Positions 46,192 to 55,465 of a stretch of DNA of 64,000 nucleotides are shown piece after piece. The notes beneath the pieces were generated by a model. The model saw only the letters and a list, made by a program, of their open reading frames with translations, did no database searches and had not been told where the DNA came from. The DNA comes from Arthrobacter sunyaminii. GTDB taxonomy: Bacteria; Actinomycetota; Actinomycetes; Actinomycetales; Micrococcaceae. Position 1 is the first letter of the stretch. The number at the start of each line of letters is the position of its first letter. The stretch spans positions 2,046,001 to 2,110,000 of the forward strand of contig NZ_CP076456.1 of assembly GCF_018866305.1 (NCBI RefSeq), in the 5' to 3' direction. Made by a program: the position numbers and the translations under genes.

Positions 46192-47040
46192 ATGCCTTCT
46201 GCAACGCCTCCCCTGCTGCTGTGCCCGGTCTGCCGCGGGCTGCTGTCTTCTGCGGAGACGGACCAGGAACACAGCCTCACCTGTCCCGGCGGGCACCGCT
46301 ACGACGCCGCACGCCAGGGCTACTTCAACCTGCTGACAGGCAGCGGCACAAAATTCGCTGCCGATACAGCAGAAATGGTGCAGGCGCGGGTGGATTTCCT
46401 TGCAGCCGCCCACTACCGCCCCATGGCGCAGGAATTAGCCCGAATGGTTGCGGATGCGGTTCCGGCTGCACGGACAGTTCTCGATGCCGGCGCCGGCACA
46501 GGCTACTACCTCGGCACTGTAAGCCAGGCCCTTCCCGGCACCGCTGCAGTGGCACTGGACATCTCAAAGTTCGCCCTTCGCCGGGCGGCCCGGGCGCTGC
46601 CGGCGGCCACCTGCCTTGTCTGGGATGTGTGGCGCCCTCTTCCGCTCGGTGACGCGTCAGTGGATGCAGTCCTTAATGTGTTTGCACCGCGCAATGTTCC
46701 GGAGTTCCGCCGCGTCCTGGCCGGGAACGGGATCCTGGCCGTTGTCACGCCGCAGCCGGAGCATCTGCAGGAAATCCGCAGTTTGGCCGGGATGCTGGAC
46801 ATCGGCGACGAGAAGGAGACCCGGGTAGCGGCGGCGGTCAAGGACCACTTCCGGGCGGAGCAGACCCGGCACTGCACATACTCCATGGACCTCAGCGCGG
46901 CGGACATTCGCAATGTCGCCCTCATGGGGCCTTCGGCCCGGCACCTGGACCGGGACTTGCTCAGGAACAATTTGGCGGAACTCCCGGAATCCATCCCGGT
47001 GACTGCTTCCTTCTCACTGCAACTGTTCCGCGCCGCCTGA
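46192..47040 (+). CDS. RlmA-type 23S rRNA (guanine-N1) methyltransferase
   Basis: The 282-residue protein has the RlmA layout. An N-terminal zinc finger uses Cys11, Cys14, Cys31 and His35, with HRYDAARQGYFNLL following. The SAM-binding motif is TVLDAGAGTGYYLGTVSQ, and VLNVFAPRNVPEFRRVLAGN follows in the Rossmann domain. Known members methylate G745 or G748 of 23S rRNA; the TlrB-like branch gives macrolide resistance in Streptomyces. Which position is modified here cannot be told. The transcript may be leaderless: TAAGAT at 46180 predicts a start at the A of the ATG, although AGAAGG abuts it. Confidence 0.88.
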   Translation: MPSATPPLLLCPVCRGLLSSAETDQEHSLTCPGGHRYDAARQGYFNLLTGSGTKFAADTAEMVQARVDFLAAAHYRPMAQELARMVADAVPAARTVLDAGAGTGYYLGTVSQALPGTAAVALDISKFALRRAARALPAATCLVWDVWRPLPLGDASVDAVLNVFAPRNVPEFRRVLAGNGILAVVTPQPEHLQEIRSLAGMLDIGDEKETRVAAAVKDHFRAEQTRHCTYSMDLSAADIRNVALMGPSARHLDRDLLRNNLAELPESIPVTASFSLQLFRAA

Positions 47041-47212
47041 CACCCCGTGCTGCGGCACTATGATGGCTGACACGGAAAGCGGCACCCAAACGTTATACCC
47101 ATCAAACGGTGTCCACCGGACTTAATCCGGCCGCATCAGGCACAATGGGCAACACCGCCCGTACACTCCAACCGCCGCTGTACCGCATCCGGCGGAGCCG
47201 AAGGGGACTGAC

Positions 47213-47737
47213 ATGCAGGACGTATACCAATGGATGCTCGACTACGGCTGGGCCGTTTGGCTGGTACTTTTCCTGGCCCTGGCCGCCATTGAAACGCTGA
47301 CGCTGGACCTGTTCTTCGCCATGCTGTCCGTGGGCGCCCTCGCCGCCATGATGGCAGCCGTATTTGGTGCGCCCCTGTTCCTGCAGGTGGTGGTTTTCTG
47401 CATTGTGGCGCTGCTGATGATCGTCCTTGTCCGGCCCATAGCGCTGAAACATCTGGAACGCGGCCCCAAGGACCGGCGGTCCAACATCGACCGGCTCATC
47501 GGCGAGCCCGCGGTCACCCTTGAAACCGTGTCCGGGTCCGCAGGGACGGTCAAGATCGGCGGCGACATCTGGACAGCCCGCACTCCGGACGGTTCCAGCC
47601 TCACTGCCGGCGCACCGGCGCTGGTGACCCGCATTGACGGAGCCACCGCCGTCGTCGTGGCTGCTCCCGGCGGTGCGCATGCCACCGACACCAGTTCCGA
47701 CGGGGAATCAACAGAAGACCCCGGAGTCCAGCGCTAA
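47213..47737 (+). CDS. NfeD-like membrane protein
   Basis: The 174-residue protein has three N-terminal hydrophobic helices (WAVWLVLFLALAAIETLTLD, FFAMLSVGALAAMMAAVFGA and LFLQVVVFCIVALLMIVLVR). A soluble OB-fold NfeD domain follows, with LIGEPAVTLETVSGSAGTVK and IGGDIWTARTPDGSSL. It is followed after 90 bp by a SPFH/band-7 gene, the usual partner. NfeD proteins are thought to help organise membrane microdomains or protein quality control with their SPFH partners. Confidence 0.9.
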   Translation: MQDVYQWMLDYGWAVWLVLFLALAAIETLTLDLFFAMLSVGALAAMMAAVFGAPLFLQVVVFCIVALLMIVLVRPIALKHLERGPKDRRSNIDRLIGEPAVTLETVSGSAGTVKIGGDIWTARTPDGSSLTAGAPALVTRIDGATAVVVAAPGGAHATDTSSDGESTEDPGVQR

Positions 47738-47787
47738 GGCACAAGCAACTCAAGATTCCGGCGGCAGATGCCGCCGACAGAAAACCA

Positions 47788-47809
47788 GGCCTGCCCGTAC
47801 GGGCAGGCC
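47788..47809. repeat. 22-bp perfect palindrome between nfeD-like and SPFH genes
   Basis: GGCCTGCCC (47788-47796), GTAC and GGGCAGGCC (47801-47809) form a nine-pair stem with a four-base loop. There is no T-tract. It may be an mRNA-stabilising or attenuating hairpin rather than a full terminator. Confidence 0.85.
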
Positions 47810-47827
47810 AAAACCTGAAGGGGGAAT

Positions 47828-48871
47828 ATGAGTTCCGGAGCAACCGGCCTCATCATCATTCTGGCTGTCCTGATAATTTTTGTCCTGGTCATCCTGGTGA
47901 AATCGGTCAAGATCATTCCGCAGGCACGCGCCGGCGTCGTTGAACGGCTGGGAAAGTACCAGCGGACGCTAAACCCGGGCCTAACCATCCTCATTCCGTT
48001 CGTGGACCGGCTGCTGCCGCTGCTGGACCTCCGTGAACAGGTCGTCTCCTTCCCGCCGCAGCAGGTAATCACTGAAGACAGCCTGGTGGTGTCCATCGAC
48101 ACCGTCGTCTACTTCCAGGTCACCGATCCGCGCGCCGCCACCTACGAGATTGCCAACTACATCCATGCTGTCGAGCAGCTCACCACCACCACGCTGCGCA
48201 ACGTCGTCGGCGGCCTGAACCTGGAAGAGGCGCTGACCTCGCGTGACCGCATCAACGGCCAGCTGCGCGGCGTCCTCGACGAGGCGACCGGCCGCTGGGG
48301 CATCCGTGTTTCCCGTGTTGAGCTCAAGGCCATTGAACCGCCCCTGTCGATCCAGGACTCCATGGAAAAGCAGATGCGCGCCGAGCGTGAACGCCGTGCC
48401 ACCATTCTGACGGCCGAAGGTACCAAGCAGGCACAGATCCTGAACGCGGAAGGCCGCCGGCAGGCAGCCATCCTTGCCGCCGAAGGTGATGCCAAGGCTG
48501 ATATCCTCCGGGCCGACGGTGAATCACAGGCTATCGCCAAGGTTTTCGAGGCCATCCATAAGGGGAATCCGGACCAGAAGCTCCTGGCCTACCAGTACCT
48601 GCAGACTCTGCCGAAGCTGGCTGAGGGAACCTCCAACAAGATGTGGATCATTCCCAGCGAGCTGGGTGAAGCGCTCAAGGGCGTGGGCAGTGCTCTGGGT
48701 AATTATGTGCCGGACAGCTTCTCTGCCAACGGCTCGTCGAACGGGACGTCGAACGGCACCGGACACACTGCTCCCGCCGGTGACGGCACGGCAGCCGCCA
48801 AGACGGCTCCGGTCGCTGCAACCTCTCCGGCCTCTCCCACCCTTGCTGACTCCCCCGACGCCGCTCTCTAA
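47828..48871 (+). CDS. SPFH/band 7 (QmcA-like, stomatin-type) protein
   Basis: The 347-residue protein has one N-terminal membrane helix, GLIIILAVLIIFVLVILV. The SPFH domain follows, with IIPQARAGVVERLGKYQRTL and VVSIDTVVYFQVTDPRAATY, then a coiled-coil region rich in Glu and Arg (MEKQMRAERERRATILTAEG). The C-terminal tail has Gly-Ser-Asn/Thr low-complexity sequence. It probably forms oligomeric rings on the membrane with the NfeD-like protein encoded upstream. The GGGGG before the ATG serves as the ribosome binding site. Confidence 0.93.
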   Translation: MSSGATGLIIILAVLIIFVLVILVKSVKIIPQARAGVVERLGKYQRTLNPGLTILIPFVDRLLPLLDLREQVVSFPPQQVITEDSLVVSIDTVVYFQVTDPRAATYEIANYIHAVEQLTTTTLRNVVGGLNLEEALTSRDRINGQLRGVLDEATGRWGIRVSRVELKAIEPPLSIQDSMEKQMRAERERRATILTAEGTKQAQILNAEGRRQAAILAAEGDAKADILRADGESQAIAKVFEAIHKGNPDQKLLAYQYLQTLPKLAEGTSNKMWIIPSELGEALKGVGSALGNYVPDSFSANGSSNGTSNGTGHTAPAGDGTAAAKTAPVAATSPASPTLADSPDAAL

Positions 48872-48971
48872 CCAGGCGGTTACGGCAAAGCGCCGGCGCC
48901 CGGTATAATTGGTTGTTTGCCGGGGTCTTCCCTTTGGCCCGCCTCTGGAGACACCCCGCGGACAACGTGAC

Positions 48972-48997
48972 GGAACATTCCGCACGTCATCCGCGTT
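48972..48997 (+). promoter_or_regulatory. SigR/SigH-like promoter upstream of rbpA
   Basis: GGAAC (48972-48976), an 18-bp spacer and GTT (48995-48997) match the SigR/SigH oxidative-stress promoter consensus GGAAY-N18/19-GTT. rbpA is a known SigR target in Streptomyces. A TATAAT at 48904-48909, without a good -35, may mark a second, housekeeping promoter. Confidence 0.6.
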
Positions 48998-49158
48998 GAC
49001 TCCAGTGGGCCGCCTTCGGGACGGCACATCGGTTCGAACGCTCCGAACGCGTCCAAGCCGGCGTGCGGCACAAACTTTTGACGGTACCGGGGCGGAACGG
49101 TACCAACAGCACTACAGATGGATCCTCCGGGATCCTTCGGACTGAAGAGGGAGAAAAG

Positions 49159-49512
49159 ATGAGCGATCGCAGCCTGCGGGGTATGCGCCTTGGCGCGCAG
49201 AGCATGGAGACTGAATCCGGCGTAGAGCCGGCTCCCCGCCAGCGGGTGGAATACCGCTGCGAGGACGGCGAACGGGTATTCGTGACGTTCGCCGCCGAGG
49301 CCGACGTTCCCCCGGTATGGGTATCCAAGACCGGTAAGGAAGCCCTCCTGGTAGACGGCGAGAAGCCGGACACCAGCAATGACAAGCCGGTGCGCACCCA
49401 CTGGGACATGCTGCTGGAACGGCGCAGCATTGAGGAACTGGAAACGATTCTCCAGGATCGTCTGACCATCCTTCGGGAGCGGCGCGGAGAGCGCACTTCA
49501 GCCTCGAAGTAA
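49159..49512 (+). CDS. rbpA: RNA polymerase-binding protein RbpA
   Basis: RbpA binds RNA polymerase and the principal sigma factor and stimulates open-complex formation in actinobacteria. The 117-residue protein begins SDRSLRGMRLGAQSMETESG and has the core YRCEDGERVFVTFAAEADVP. Its C-terminal sigma-interaction helix region is HWDMLLERRSIEELETIL. The zinc-site cysteines of some homologues are reduced here to a single Cys. GAGGGAG precedes the ATG at 49159. The neighbouring convergent mannose synthase gene is the same as in mycobacteria. A SigR-like promoter lies about 160 bp upstream, leaving a long 5' leader. Confidence 0.95.
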   Translation: MSDRSLRGMRLGAQSMETESGVEPAPRQRVEYRCEDGERVFVTFAAEADVPPVWVSKTGKEALLVDGEKPDTSNDKPVRTHWDMLLERRSIEELETILQDRLTILRERRGERTSASK

Positions 49513-49536
49513 GGTCACGGCCCGCTGGTGCGGACC

Positions 49537-49590
49537 TAACAGAAGAGGGAGGGCGGTTGCCGTACGGCAACCGCCCTCCCTCTTCTGTTA
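49537..49590. terminator. 54-bp perfect palindrome, bidirectional terminator
   Basis: A 25-base arm (49537-49561, beginning TAACAGAAGAGGG) is followed by GTAC and its exact complement (49566-49590). It lies between the converging rbpA and mannose synthase genes, so it most likely terminates both transcripts. No T-tract follows on either side, which is unusual for such a stem. Confidence 0.85.
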
Positions 49591-49600
49591 TCAGCCGGTC

Positions 49601-50329
49601 CTAGCCGCGGCGCGTCAGCTTGTTCCAGCGGGCGCCGAGTCCCCACTTCGTGACATTGGCGATGGCTTCAAAGACGATGTTGCCGCTCATCTTGGAAGCA
49701 CCGAATTCACGCTCCACAAACGTGATCGGAACTTCCTGGATCCGAAGTCCCAGCCGGGCGACACGGAAGGTCATGTCCACCTGGAAGCCGTAGCCCACGG
49801 ACTCCACGGCGCTGAGGTCCAGCTTCTCCAGCGTGGTTCGTCGGAACGCCCGGAAACCTGCCGTGATGTCGCGGACTCCGATTCCCAGCATGAGGCGCGA
49901 ATAGGTGCTTCCGCCCCGGGACAGGATCTTGCGGTGCAGGGGCCAGTTGACGACGGAGCCGCCCGGCACCCAGCGTGAACCGATCACCAGGTCAGCGCCG
50001 CTTTCCGCAGCAGCCAGCAGCAACGGCAGCTGCTCGGGCTTGTGCGATCCGTCGGCGTCCATTTCAACGAGGATGTCGTAGTCCCGCTCCAGACCCCACC
50101 GGAAGCCGGCGATGTACGCGGCGCCGAGCCCCTCTTTGCCCTTCCGGTGCAGAACGTGCACCTGGGGGTCCTTGGCGGCAATCTCATCCGCATAGGCGCC
50201 GGTGCCGTCGGGGCTGTTATCGTCCGCGATCAGCACATCCGAATCCGGCACCGCCAGCCGCAGCCGCTGAAGCGTCTTGGGAAGCGATTCGATTTCGTTG
50301 TAGGTCGGGATGATGGTCAGGACGCGCAC
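49601..50329 (-). CDS. polyprenol monophosphomannose synthase
   Basis: The 242-residue GT2 enzyme transfers mannose from GDP-mannose to polyprenyl phosphate. It begins VLTIIPTYNEIESLPKTL and has IADDNSPDGTGAYADEIA, the DXD-type motif in LVEMDADGSHKPEQLPLLL, and GSRWVPGGSVVNWPLHRKIL. It corresponds to the catalytic D2 domain of mycobacterial Ppm1, without the acyltransferase domain. The lipid-linked mannose feeds lipomannan/glycolipid synthesis and protein mannosylation. GTG 50329 has AAAGG eight bases upstream. Adjacency to rbpA matches the mycobacterial order. Confidence 0.92.
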   Translation of the reverse strand: MRVLTIIPTYNEIESLPKTLQRLRLAVPDSDVLIADDNSPDGTGAYADEIAAKDPQVHVLHRKGKEGLGAAYIAGFRWGLERDYDILVEMDADGSHKPEQLPLLLAAAESGADLVIGSRWVPGGSVVNWPLHRKILSRGGSTYSRLMLGIGVRDITAGFRAFRRTTLEKLDLSAVESVGYGFQVDMTFRVARLGLRIQEVPITFVEREFGASKMSGNIVFEAIANVTKWGLGARWNKLTRRG

Positions 50330-50760
50330 TCAGGTTGCCTTTCATTGGGGACAGGCCGCGAAGAACGCAGCCACTGGGGTTCTTACCCCGACAAGACTTC
50401 CCAGTATATGGGTCCCGCATGCCCCGCCCTTGCAAATGCCGGTGCAGTGCCGGTCACATACCCTGCCCCGGTGCACGCAGAGGGGCAGCCTCATCCGCCT
50501 TCGGGCCAGAACCGGCCGAGGCCGGAACTGTTTTCTACTGACGGCTGAAACTGCCCCTGATGCGCACTCTGTACCTGCAGTGCTTAACACTTCGCACGCA
50601 TTATTTTGCGCGCACGGCGGGTTCAGTTTCCCGAGGGCCCGCCGCGATTCCCCTAGCCTACGTGTTGTCACGAATGTGTCAACAAGCCTCTGACTAGGGC
50701 TCTTACTTGTTAGTGCAGGTCACGCGGGCGAGCCGCCGAGTCGATTGCGGCAAGCAGATC
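50330..50760. other. 431-bp intergenic region with a nested inverted repeat
   Basis: No gene or RNA was recognised. Near the right end, TGTTGTCAC (50663-50671) and GTGTCAACA (50676-50684) are inverted with one mismatch. They lie inside an outer CCCTAG (50651-50656)/CTAGGG (50694-50699) pair. The element could be an operator or a hairpin. It lies just beyond the 3' end of the amidohydrolase gene, upstream of the mannose synthase gene. Confidence 0.6.
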
Positions 50761-52446
50761 CTAAAAACCTACTGACCGGTAGAGTTCTGTGCCGTTGTGC
50801 ACGGTCAGCAGGCAGCGCGGCTGGTGAGCTGTATCCAGGGCCGGCAGCAGCGGGGTTCCCGCTCGGGGATCAGTGCTCCACGCCGCACCCTTGCCTTCAG
50901 GGGTCTGGACCATCAATTCTTCAACCTCCCACACGGCATAGGAGGCGGGGGCGCCCGGTGCCAGCTGCCCCAGCATGAAATTCCCCGATCCTGCGGCACG
51001 CCATCCCGCCCGGGTGTGACCGATGAAGGCGGCACGTGAGGAAATGCGTTCCGCTGCATTGGAATGGAAAACTGCAGCCCGGACAGCAGACCAGGGATCC
51101 AGCGGCATAACCGGACCGTCGGAGCCCAGGGCGACCAGGACGCCGGCAGAGAGCAGGGACGCAAACCGGTTCATGGAGCTGCTCCGCTCCCCCAGCCGCT
51201 GCTCATAGAGTCCGCCGCTGCTGCCCCAGGCGGCATCGAAGCCCGGCTGCATGCTGGCAATGACCCCGTAGCGGACCATCTCGGCGATGGCGGCGTCGTC
51301 GGCCATCTCCACATGCTCCAACCGGTGGTGGGACGCGCGGATCTGCTCCTCCCCCACAGCTTCCGCGGCGATTCGGAGCCCGGCAAGGACCGTGTCCAGG
51401 CCGGCGTCTCCGATAACGTGAAAACCGCCCTGCAATCCTGCCCGGGTTGCCAGCTCCAAATGGCGTCCGGCCTGTTCGGCGGTCAGGTACAGGGTGCCGC
51501 TGGTCTCGGGTGCATCAGTGTAGGGCGTCCGCAGCGCTGCTGTCCGGGCGCCGATGGAGCCGTCCATGTTCAGGTCTCCGGCGAGGCCGCGCAGCCTGCC
51601 TTCGAAGGGTGCCGTGACCTCGGCCAATTCTGACTCGGACTGGACGAGCTGCCCCCAGTAGGGCAGCACCTCGGGCAGCGGGCCGGCACCGAGCGATCCG
51701 TCCAACCCCATCAACTGGCGCAGGTCTTCCACCGGAGAAATATGCGGGGCTGCCATCTCGGTGACGGCGATGATGCCGTGCGCGGCGGCATGCTTCAGCG
51801 CAGCCTGCTGGTAGCGGGAGCGCTGGGCAAGGTCCAGGGAGCGGGACGCGGTTCGGGCCAAGGTGTGCGCTGCACGCACCACAAAGCCGTTGTCCCACCC
51901 GTCGTGAGCGGCCAGGTTCAGCGCGGCTGCGAGGGTTCCGGAAACCACGGCACAGTGCACATCCGTGCGTGCAAGGTACACGGGGCGGGACCCCGAAGCG
52001 GCATCAAGTTCTGCGGCGGTGGGGACCCTGCGTTCGGGCCAGGACGACTCGTCCCATCCGTAACCCACAATCAGCCCTTCAGTGCCGGCGGCCGCCTGGG
52101 CCACCAGGTCCAGGAGCTCGGTGAGCGAGGCTGCGCTCGTCAGGTCAAGCGATGAGAGCGCTGCACCGGTTTCGGTGATGTGCGCATGTGCGTCCACGAA
52201 ACCCGGCGTGATGAGTGCGCCGCCCAGATCAACCACGTCCATGCGGCTGTCCTGCAGCGAGGCGGCGGCCTGCTCGGATCCAACCCAGGCGACGGTGTCT
52301 CCTTCCACCAGCATTGCTGTGGCAAACGGGTCCGCGGCGCTGTAGACGGATCCGTTGCGGTACAACGTCAGCTTCGGGCTGCTGGGGGCGGGATTGGCAT
52401 TCAAAGACTTACCTGTTTTCTGTAGTGCTGGACTATTCTGGCTCAC
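50761..52446 (-). CDS. amidohydrolase family protein (YtcJ-like)
   Basis: The 561-residue metal-dependent hydrolase has an N-terminal beta-sandwich (LTLYRNGSVYSAADPFATAM) and metal-site motif TPGFVDAHAHITETG. Further metal-site segments are GGFHVIGDAGLDTV and ASHHRLEHVEMADD, and the late Asp is in VALGSDGPVMPLDPW. This is the YtcJ-like N-substituted formamide deformylase group. The true substrate is unknown. The GTG at 52446 has no obvious ribosome binding site. It follows helY on the same strand by 65 bp. Confidence 0.87.
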   Translation of the reverse strand: MSQNSPALQKTGKSLNANPAPSSPKLTLYRNGSVYSAADPFATAMLVEGDTVAWVGSEQAAASLQDSRMDVVDLGGALITPGFVDAHAHITETGAALSSLDLTSAASLTELLDLVAQAAAGTEGLIVGYGWDESSWPERRVPTAAELDAASGSRPVYLARTDVHCAVVSGTLAAALNLAAHDGWDNGFVVRAAHTLARTASRSLDLAQRSRYQQAALKHAAAHGIIAVTEMAAPHISPVEDLRQLMGLDGSLGAGPLPEVLPYWGQLVQSESELAEVTAPFEGRLRGLAGDLNMDGSIGARTAALRTPYTDAPETSGTLYLTAEQAGRHLELATRAGLQGGFHVIGDAGLDTVLAGLRIAAEAVGEEQIRASHHRLEHVEMADDAAIAEMVRYGVIASMQPGFDAAWGSSGGLYEQRLGERSSSMNRFASLLSAGVLVALGSDGPVMPLDPWSAVRAAVFHSNAAERISSRAAFIGHTRAGWRAAGSGNFMLGQLAPGAPASYAVWEVEELMVQTPEGKGAAWSTDPRAGTPLLPALDTAHQPRCLLTVHNGTELYRSVGF

Positions 52447-52511
52447 ACCGGCAACGGACGCGGTTGAGGAGGGGTGCCCGCCGGGGAAGCCGGCGGGCGG
52501 GAGGATCGGGT

Positions 52512-55367
52512 TTACTCGCTGACCGCCGAATAGGCGACCACGCCGCGGCGGATCAGCCCGATGGCGTCAATGCAGCGCCGGCGCAGGCCTGCGGGCAGGT
52601 CCGGCACCTTGGCCATTTGGTCGAGCAGGTCAATCACCTGTTTGGTCCACCGGACAAAGTCTCCGGCAGCAAGTTCGGTGCCGTTCAGGGCCAGCTGAAG
52701 GTGCTTTCCCTTGGCCCACTTGTACATGGGCCACACCAGGCCGAGGTCCGGCTCACCGGTTTGGGGCAGCCGTTCGGACTCTTCCAGGTCGGTCAGCTGG
52801 GACCACTGGCGAATGATGACATCCATGGCAACCTCGAGAGAAATGCTGGGCAGCTTCGGACGCAGCCCCCGCTCTTCGCGCTTTGCCTGGTACACCAGTG
52901 CGGTGGCCAGTGCTGCCAGCTCGGCGGCGTCGACGTCGTTAAAGGCCCCGTTTTGCAGCGACAGGGCTATCAGCAGGTCCTTTTCGCCGTAGATGCGGCG
53001 CAGTTTCTGGCCGTTCGGCGTCACCACCACGCGCCCGGTTTCGTCCGGAGCCACATATCCGTACCGGCCCAACACATCGCACACACGGTCAAAGGTCTTG
53101 GCGATGGTGTTGGTGCGGCCGCGGATCTGGCCCACCAAATTGTCCGTTTCGCGGCGCAGTTTCCACCAGCGTTCGGCCCAGCGTGCGTGGTTCTCCCGGT
53201 CGCTGCAGCCGTGGCAGGGATGTGCCCGCATTTTCCGGCGCAGCTCGGTGATGGCCTGTTCCTGCCGGCTGGCGCCCCCAACGTGGAGGGCTCCGCCGCG
53301 CTTGGTGGAAGCCCGCGGCGGACGGTGCTCATGCAGGGCGTTGCGGACCGAGGAAGCCAGGTCCCGGCGGTCCTTCGTCACCCGTGAGTTGAAGGATTTG
53401 GGAATTCGGATGTGTGACACCGTTTCCACCGCGCCTTCCAGTTCCTGCGCGGTGATTCGGCGGACCTGCTTGTCCTCGGTCAGGACTGTGGTTCGTGCCT
53501 CGCGGCCTGGTGAGGATTCCTGCGGCAGCACCACGGCGTAGCCGGAGTTCCGGCCGCCGGGAATCAGAATGACGTCGCCCGGCACCAGCCCGTCCAGGGA
53601 TGCTGCCACGGCGGAGCGGCGGTCGCGGGCCCGTGTCTTTGAGGCCTGTGTCTCGAGGTCGGACAGTTCCCGGCGCAGGGCTGCGTACTCTGTGAAGTCG
53701 CCCAGGTGGCAGGTCATGGCCTTTTCGTAGCCGGCCAGGGATTCCTCCCGGGAGCGGACCTGCTTGGCCAGTCCCACCACGGAGCGGTCGGCCTGGAATT
53801 GGGCGAAGGAGGATTCCAGGATTTCCCGGGACCGTTCCCGCCCGAACTGGGCCATCAGGTTGATACTCATGTTGTAGGTGGGGCGGAAGCTGGAGTTCAG
53901 CGGGTAGGTCCGCCGGGAGGCCAGGCCTGCGACAGCGGCCGGATCAGTACCGGGCTGCCACAGCACCACGGCGTGGCCTTCGACGTCGATGCCGCGGCGG
54001 CCGGCACGTCCCGTGAGCTGGGTGTACTCCCCCGCCGTGATGTCCACGTGGGCTTCGCCGTTGAACTTGTCCAGCTTTTCCAAGACAACGGTGCGGGCCG
54101 GCATATTGATGCCGAGGGCGAGGGTTTCAGTGGCAAAGACCGCCCGGACCAGCCCGGCGGTAAACAGCCGTTCCACCACCTCCTTGAAGGTGGGCAGCAT
54201 GCCGGCGTGGTGGGCGGCAAATCCGCGGATCAGGCCTTCCCGCCAGGTCCAGAATCCCAGGACTTCCAAGTCATCCTCGGGGATGTCTTGGCTGGCTTCG
54301 TCCACAATGCGTGCAATGGCGGTCCGTTCCGGCTCGCTGGTCAGCCAAAGGCCGGAATCGACGCACTGGCGCACTGCACCTTCGCAGCCGTTGCGGGAAA
54401 AGATGAAGGTGATGGCCGGAAGCAGTCCGCGTTTGTCCAGCTGGGAAATCACCGCGGGACGGGAAGCCTTCGGAATCCTGCTGATGGGCGGACCGGAGTG
54501 ACCGCGCCGGGAGGCGTCGCGGTGGCCGTTGCGTGAGGAACCGCGCGAGCCTCCCCAGTGTCCGCCGTGGCCGCGCTGGTTGATCCGGGATTCGGCACGG
54601 GCTAGCTCCAGCAGTTCGGGGTTCACCCGGTACCGTTCCTGGACGCCGGCGGGCTGCTCGGGTTCCGCAGCTTCGTCGAAGGAGACGTCGGCTTCGAAGA
54701 GGTCCATGATGTCCCGGCCCACCATGACGTGCTGCCACAGCGGAACGGGCCGGTGTTCGGAGACCACGACATCGGTGTCCCCCCGGACAGTGTCCAGCCA
54801 CGCGCCGAATTCCTCGGCGTTCGAGACCGTGGCGCTCAGCGACACCAGCTGCACGTCCGAACTTAGGTGGATGATGACCTCTTCCCAGACCGCGCCGCGG
54901 AACCTGTCAGCCAGGTAGTGCACCTCATCCATCACCACATAGCCCAGCTCATCCAGTGTGGACGAATTGGAGTACAGCATGTTGCGCAGGACCTCGGTGG
55001 TCATGACGACGACGTCGGCATCGGGATTGATGCTGGTGTCACCGGTGAGCAGTCCCACGCGCTCGGATCCGTAGGACGCGGACAGCTCGAGGTATTTCTG
55101 GTTACTCAGGGCCTTGATCGGGGTGGTGTAAAACGCCTTCAGCCCGCGTTCAAGGGCCATGTAGACGGCGAACTCCCCCACCACGGTTTTTCCGGCGCCG
55201 GTCGGCGCCGCAACCAGGACACCGCGGCCGGATTCGACGGACCGGCAGGCCTCTGATTGGAAGGGATCAAGGTCAAAGCCAAGCTGCTGCTCAAAGACTG
55301 CCAAACGGGTCTTGGAGTGCTCGGAACGTTCTTTCGCGGCCAGGTACCGCTCCGACGGGGAAGTCAT
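52512..55367 (-). CDS. helY: DEAD/DEAH-box helicase HelY, Ski2/Mtr4-like
   Basis: This is a 951-residue superfamily 2 RNA helicase. Walker A is VAAPTGAGKTVVGEFA, the DEVH box is VMDEVHYLADRFRG, and motif III is LVSLSATVSNAEEFG. The motif VI region is QLTGRAGRRGIDVEGHAVV. A C-terminal DSHCT-type domain follows (IYGEKDLLIALSLQNGAFND and VIDLLDQMAKVPDLPAGLR). An internal basic Gly/Arg/Ser stretch (NQRGHGGHWGGSRGSSRNGH) occurs after motif III. It sits downstream of tatA-tatC as in mycobacteria. Likely roles are RNA surveillance or ribosome-related RNA remodelling. Confidence 0.95.
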   Translation of the reverse strand: MTSPSERYLAAKERSEHSKTRLAVFEQQLGFDLDPFQSEACRSVESGRGVLVAAPTGAGKTVVGEFAVYMALERGLKAFYTTPIKALSNQKYLELSASYGSERVGLLTGDTSINPDADVVVMTTEVLRNMLYSNSSTLDELGYVVMDEVHYLADRFRGAVWEEVIIHLSSDVQLVSLSATVSNAEEFGAWLDTVRGDTDVVVSEHRPVPLWQHVMVGRDIMDLFEADVSFDEAAEPEQPAGVQERYRVNPELLELARAESRINQRGHGGHWGGSRGSSRNGHRDASRRGHSGPPISRIPKASRPAVISQLDKRGLLPAITFIFSRNGCEGAVRQCVDSGLWLTSEPERTAIARIVDEASQDIPEDDLEVLGFWTWREGLIRGFAAHHAGMLPTFKEVVERLFTAGLVRAVFATETLALGINMPARTVVLEKLDKFNGEAHVDITAGEYTQLTGRAGRRGIDVEGHAVVLWQPGTDPAAVAGLASRRTYPLNSSFRPTYNMSINLMAQFGRERSREILESSFAQFQADRSVVGLAKQVRSREESLAGYEKAMTCHLGDFTEYAALRRELSDLETQASKTRARDRRSAVAASLDGLVPGDVILIPGGRNSGYAVVLPQESSPGREARTTVLTEDKQVRRITAQELEGAVETVSHIRIPKSFNSRVTKDRRDLASSVRNALHEHRPPRASTKRGGALHVGGASRQEQAITELRRKMRAHPCHGCSDRENHARWAERWWKLRRETDNLVGQIRGRTNTIAKTFDRVCDVLGRYGYVAPDETGRVVVTPNGQKLRRIYGEKDLLIALSLQNGAFNDVDAAELAALATALVYQAKREERGLRPKLPSISLEVAMDVIIRQWSQLTDLEESERLPQTGEPDLGLVWPMYKWAKGKHLQLALNGTELAAGDFVRWTKQVIDLLDQMAKVPDLPAGLRRRCIDAIGLIRRGVVAYSAVSE

Positions 55368-55465
55368 ATTTCCAGACTAGACTCTGCGCGGCCGCTGCGG
55401 CGCCATAGGGCTCCTGCTCCGCCTTGGGCTGAAATCGCTTGCCTGCTGTTCCCGGCTGAGCCGTG

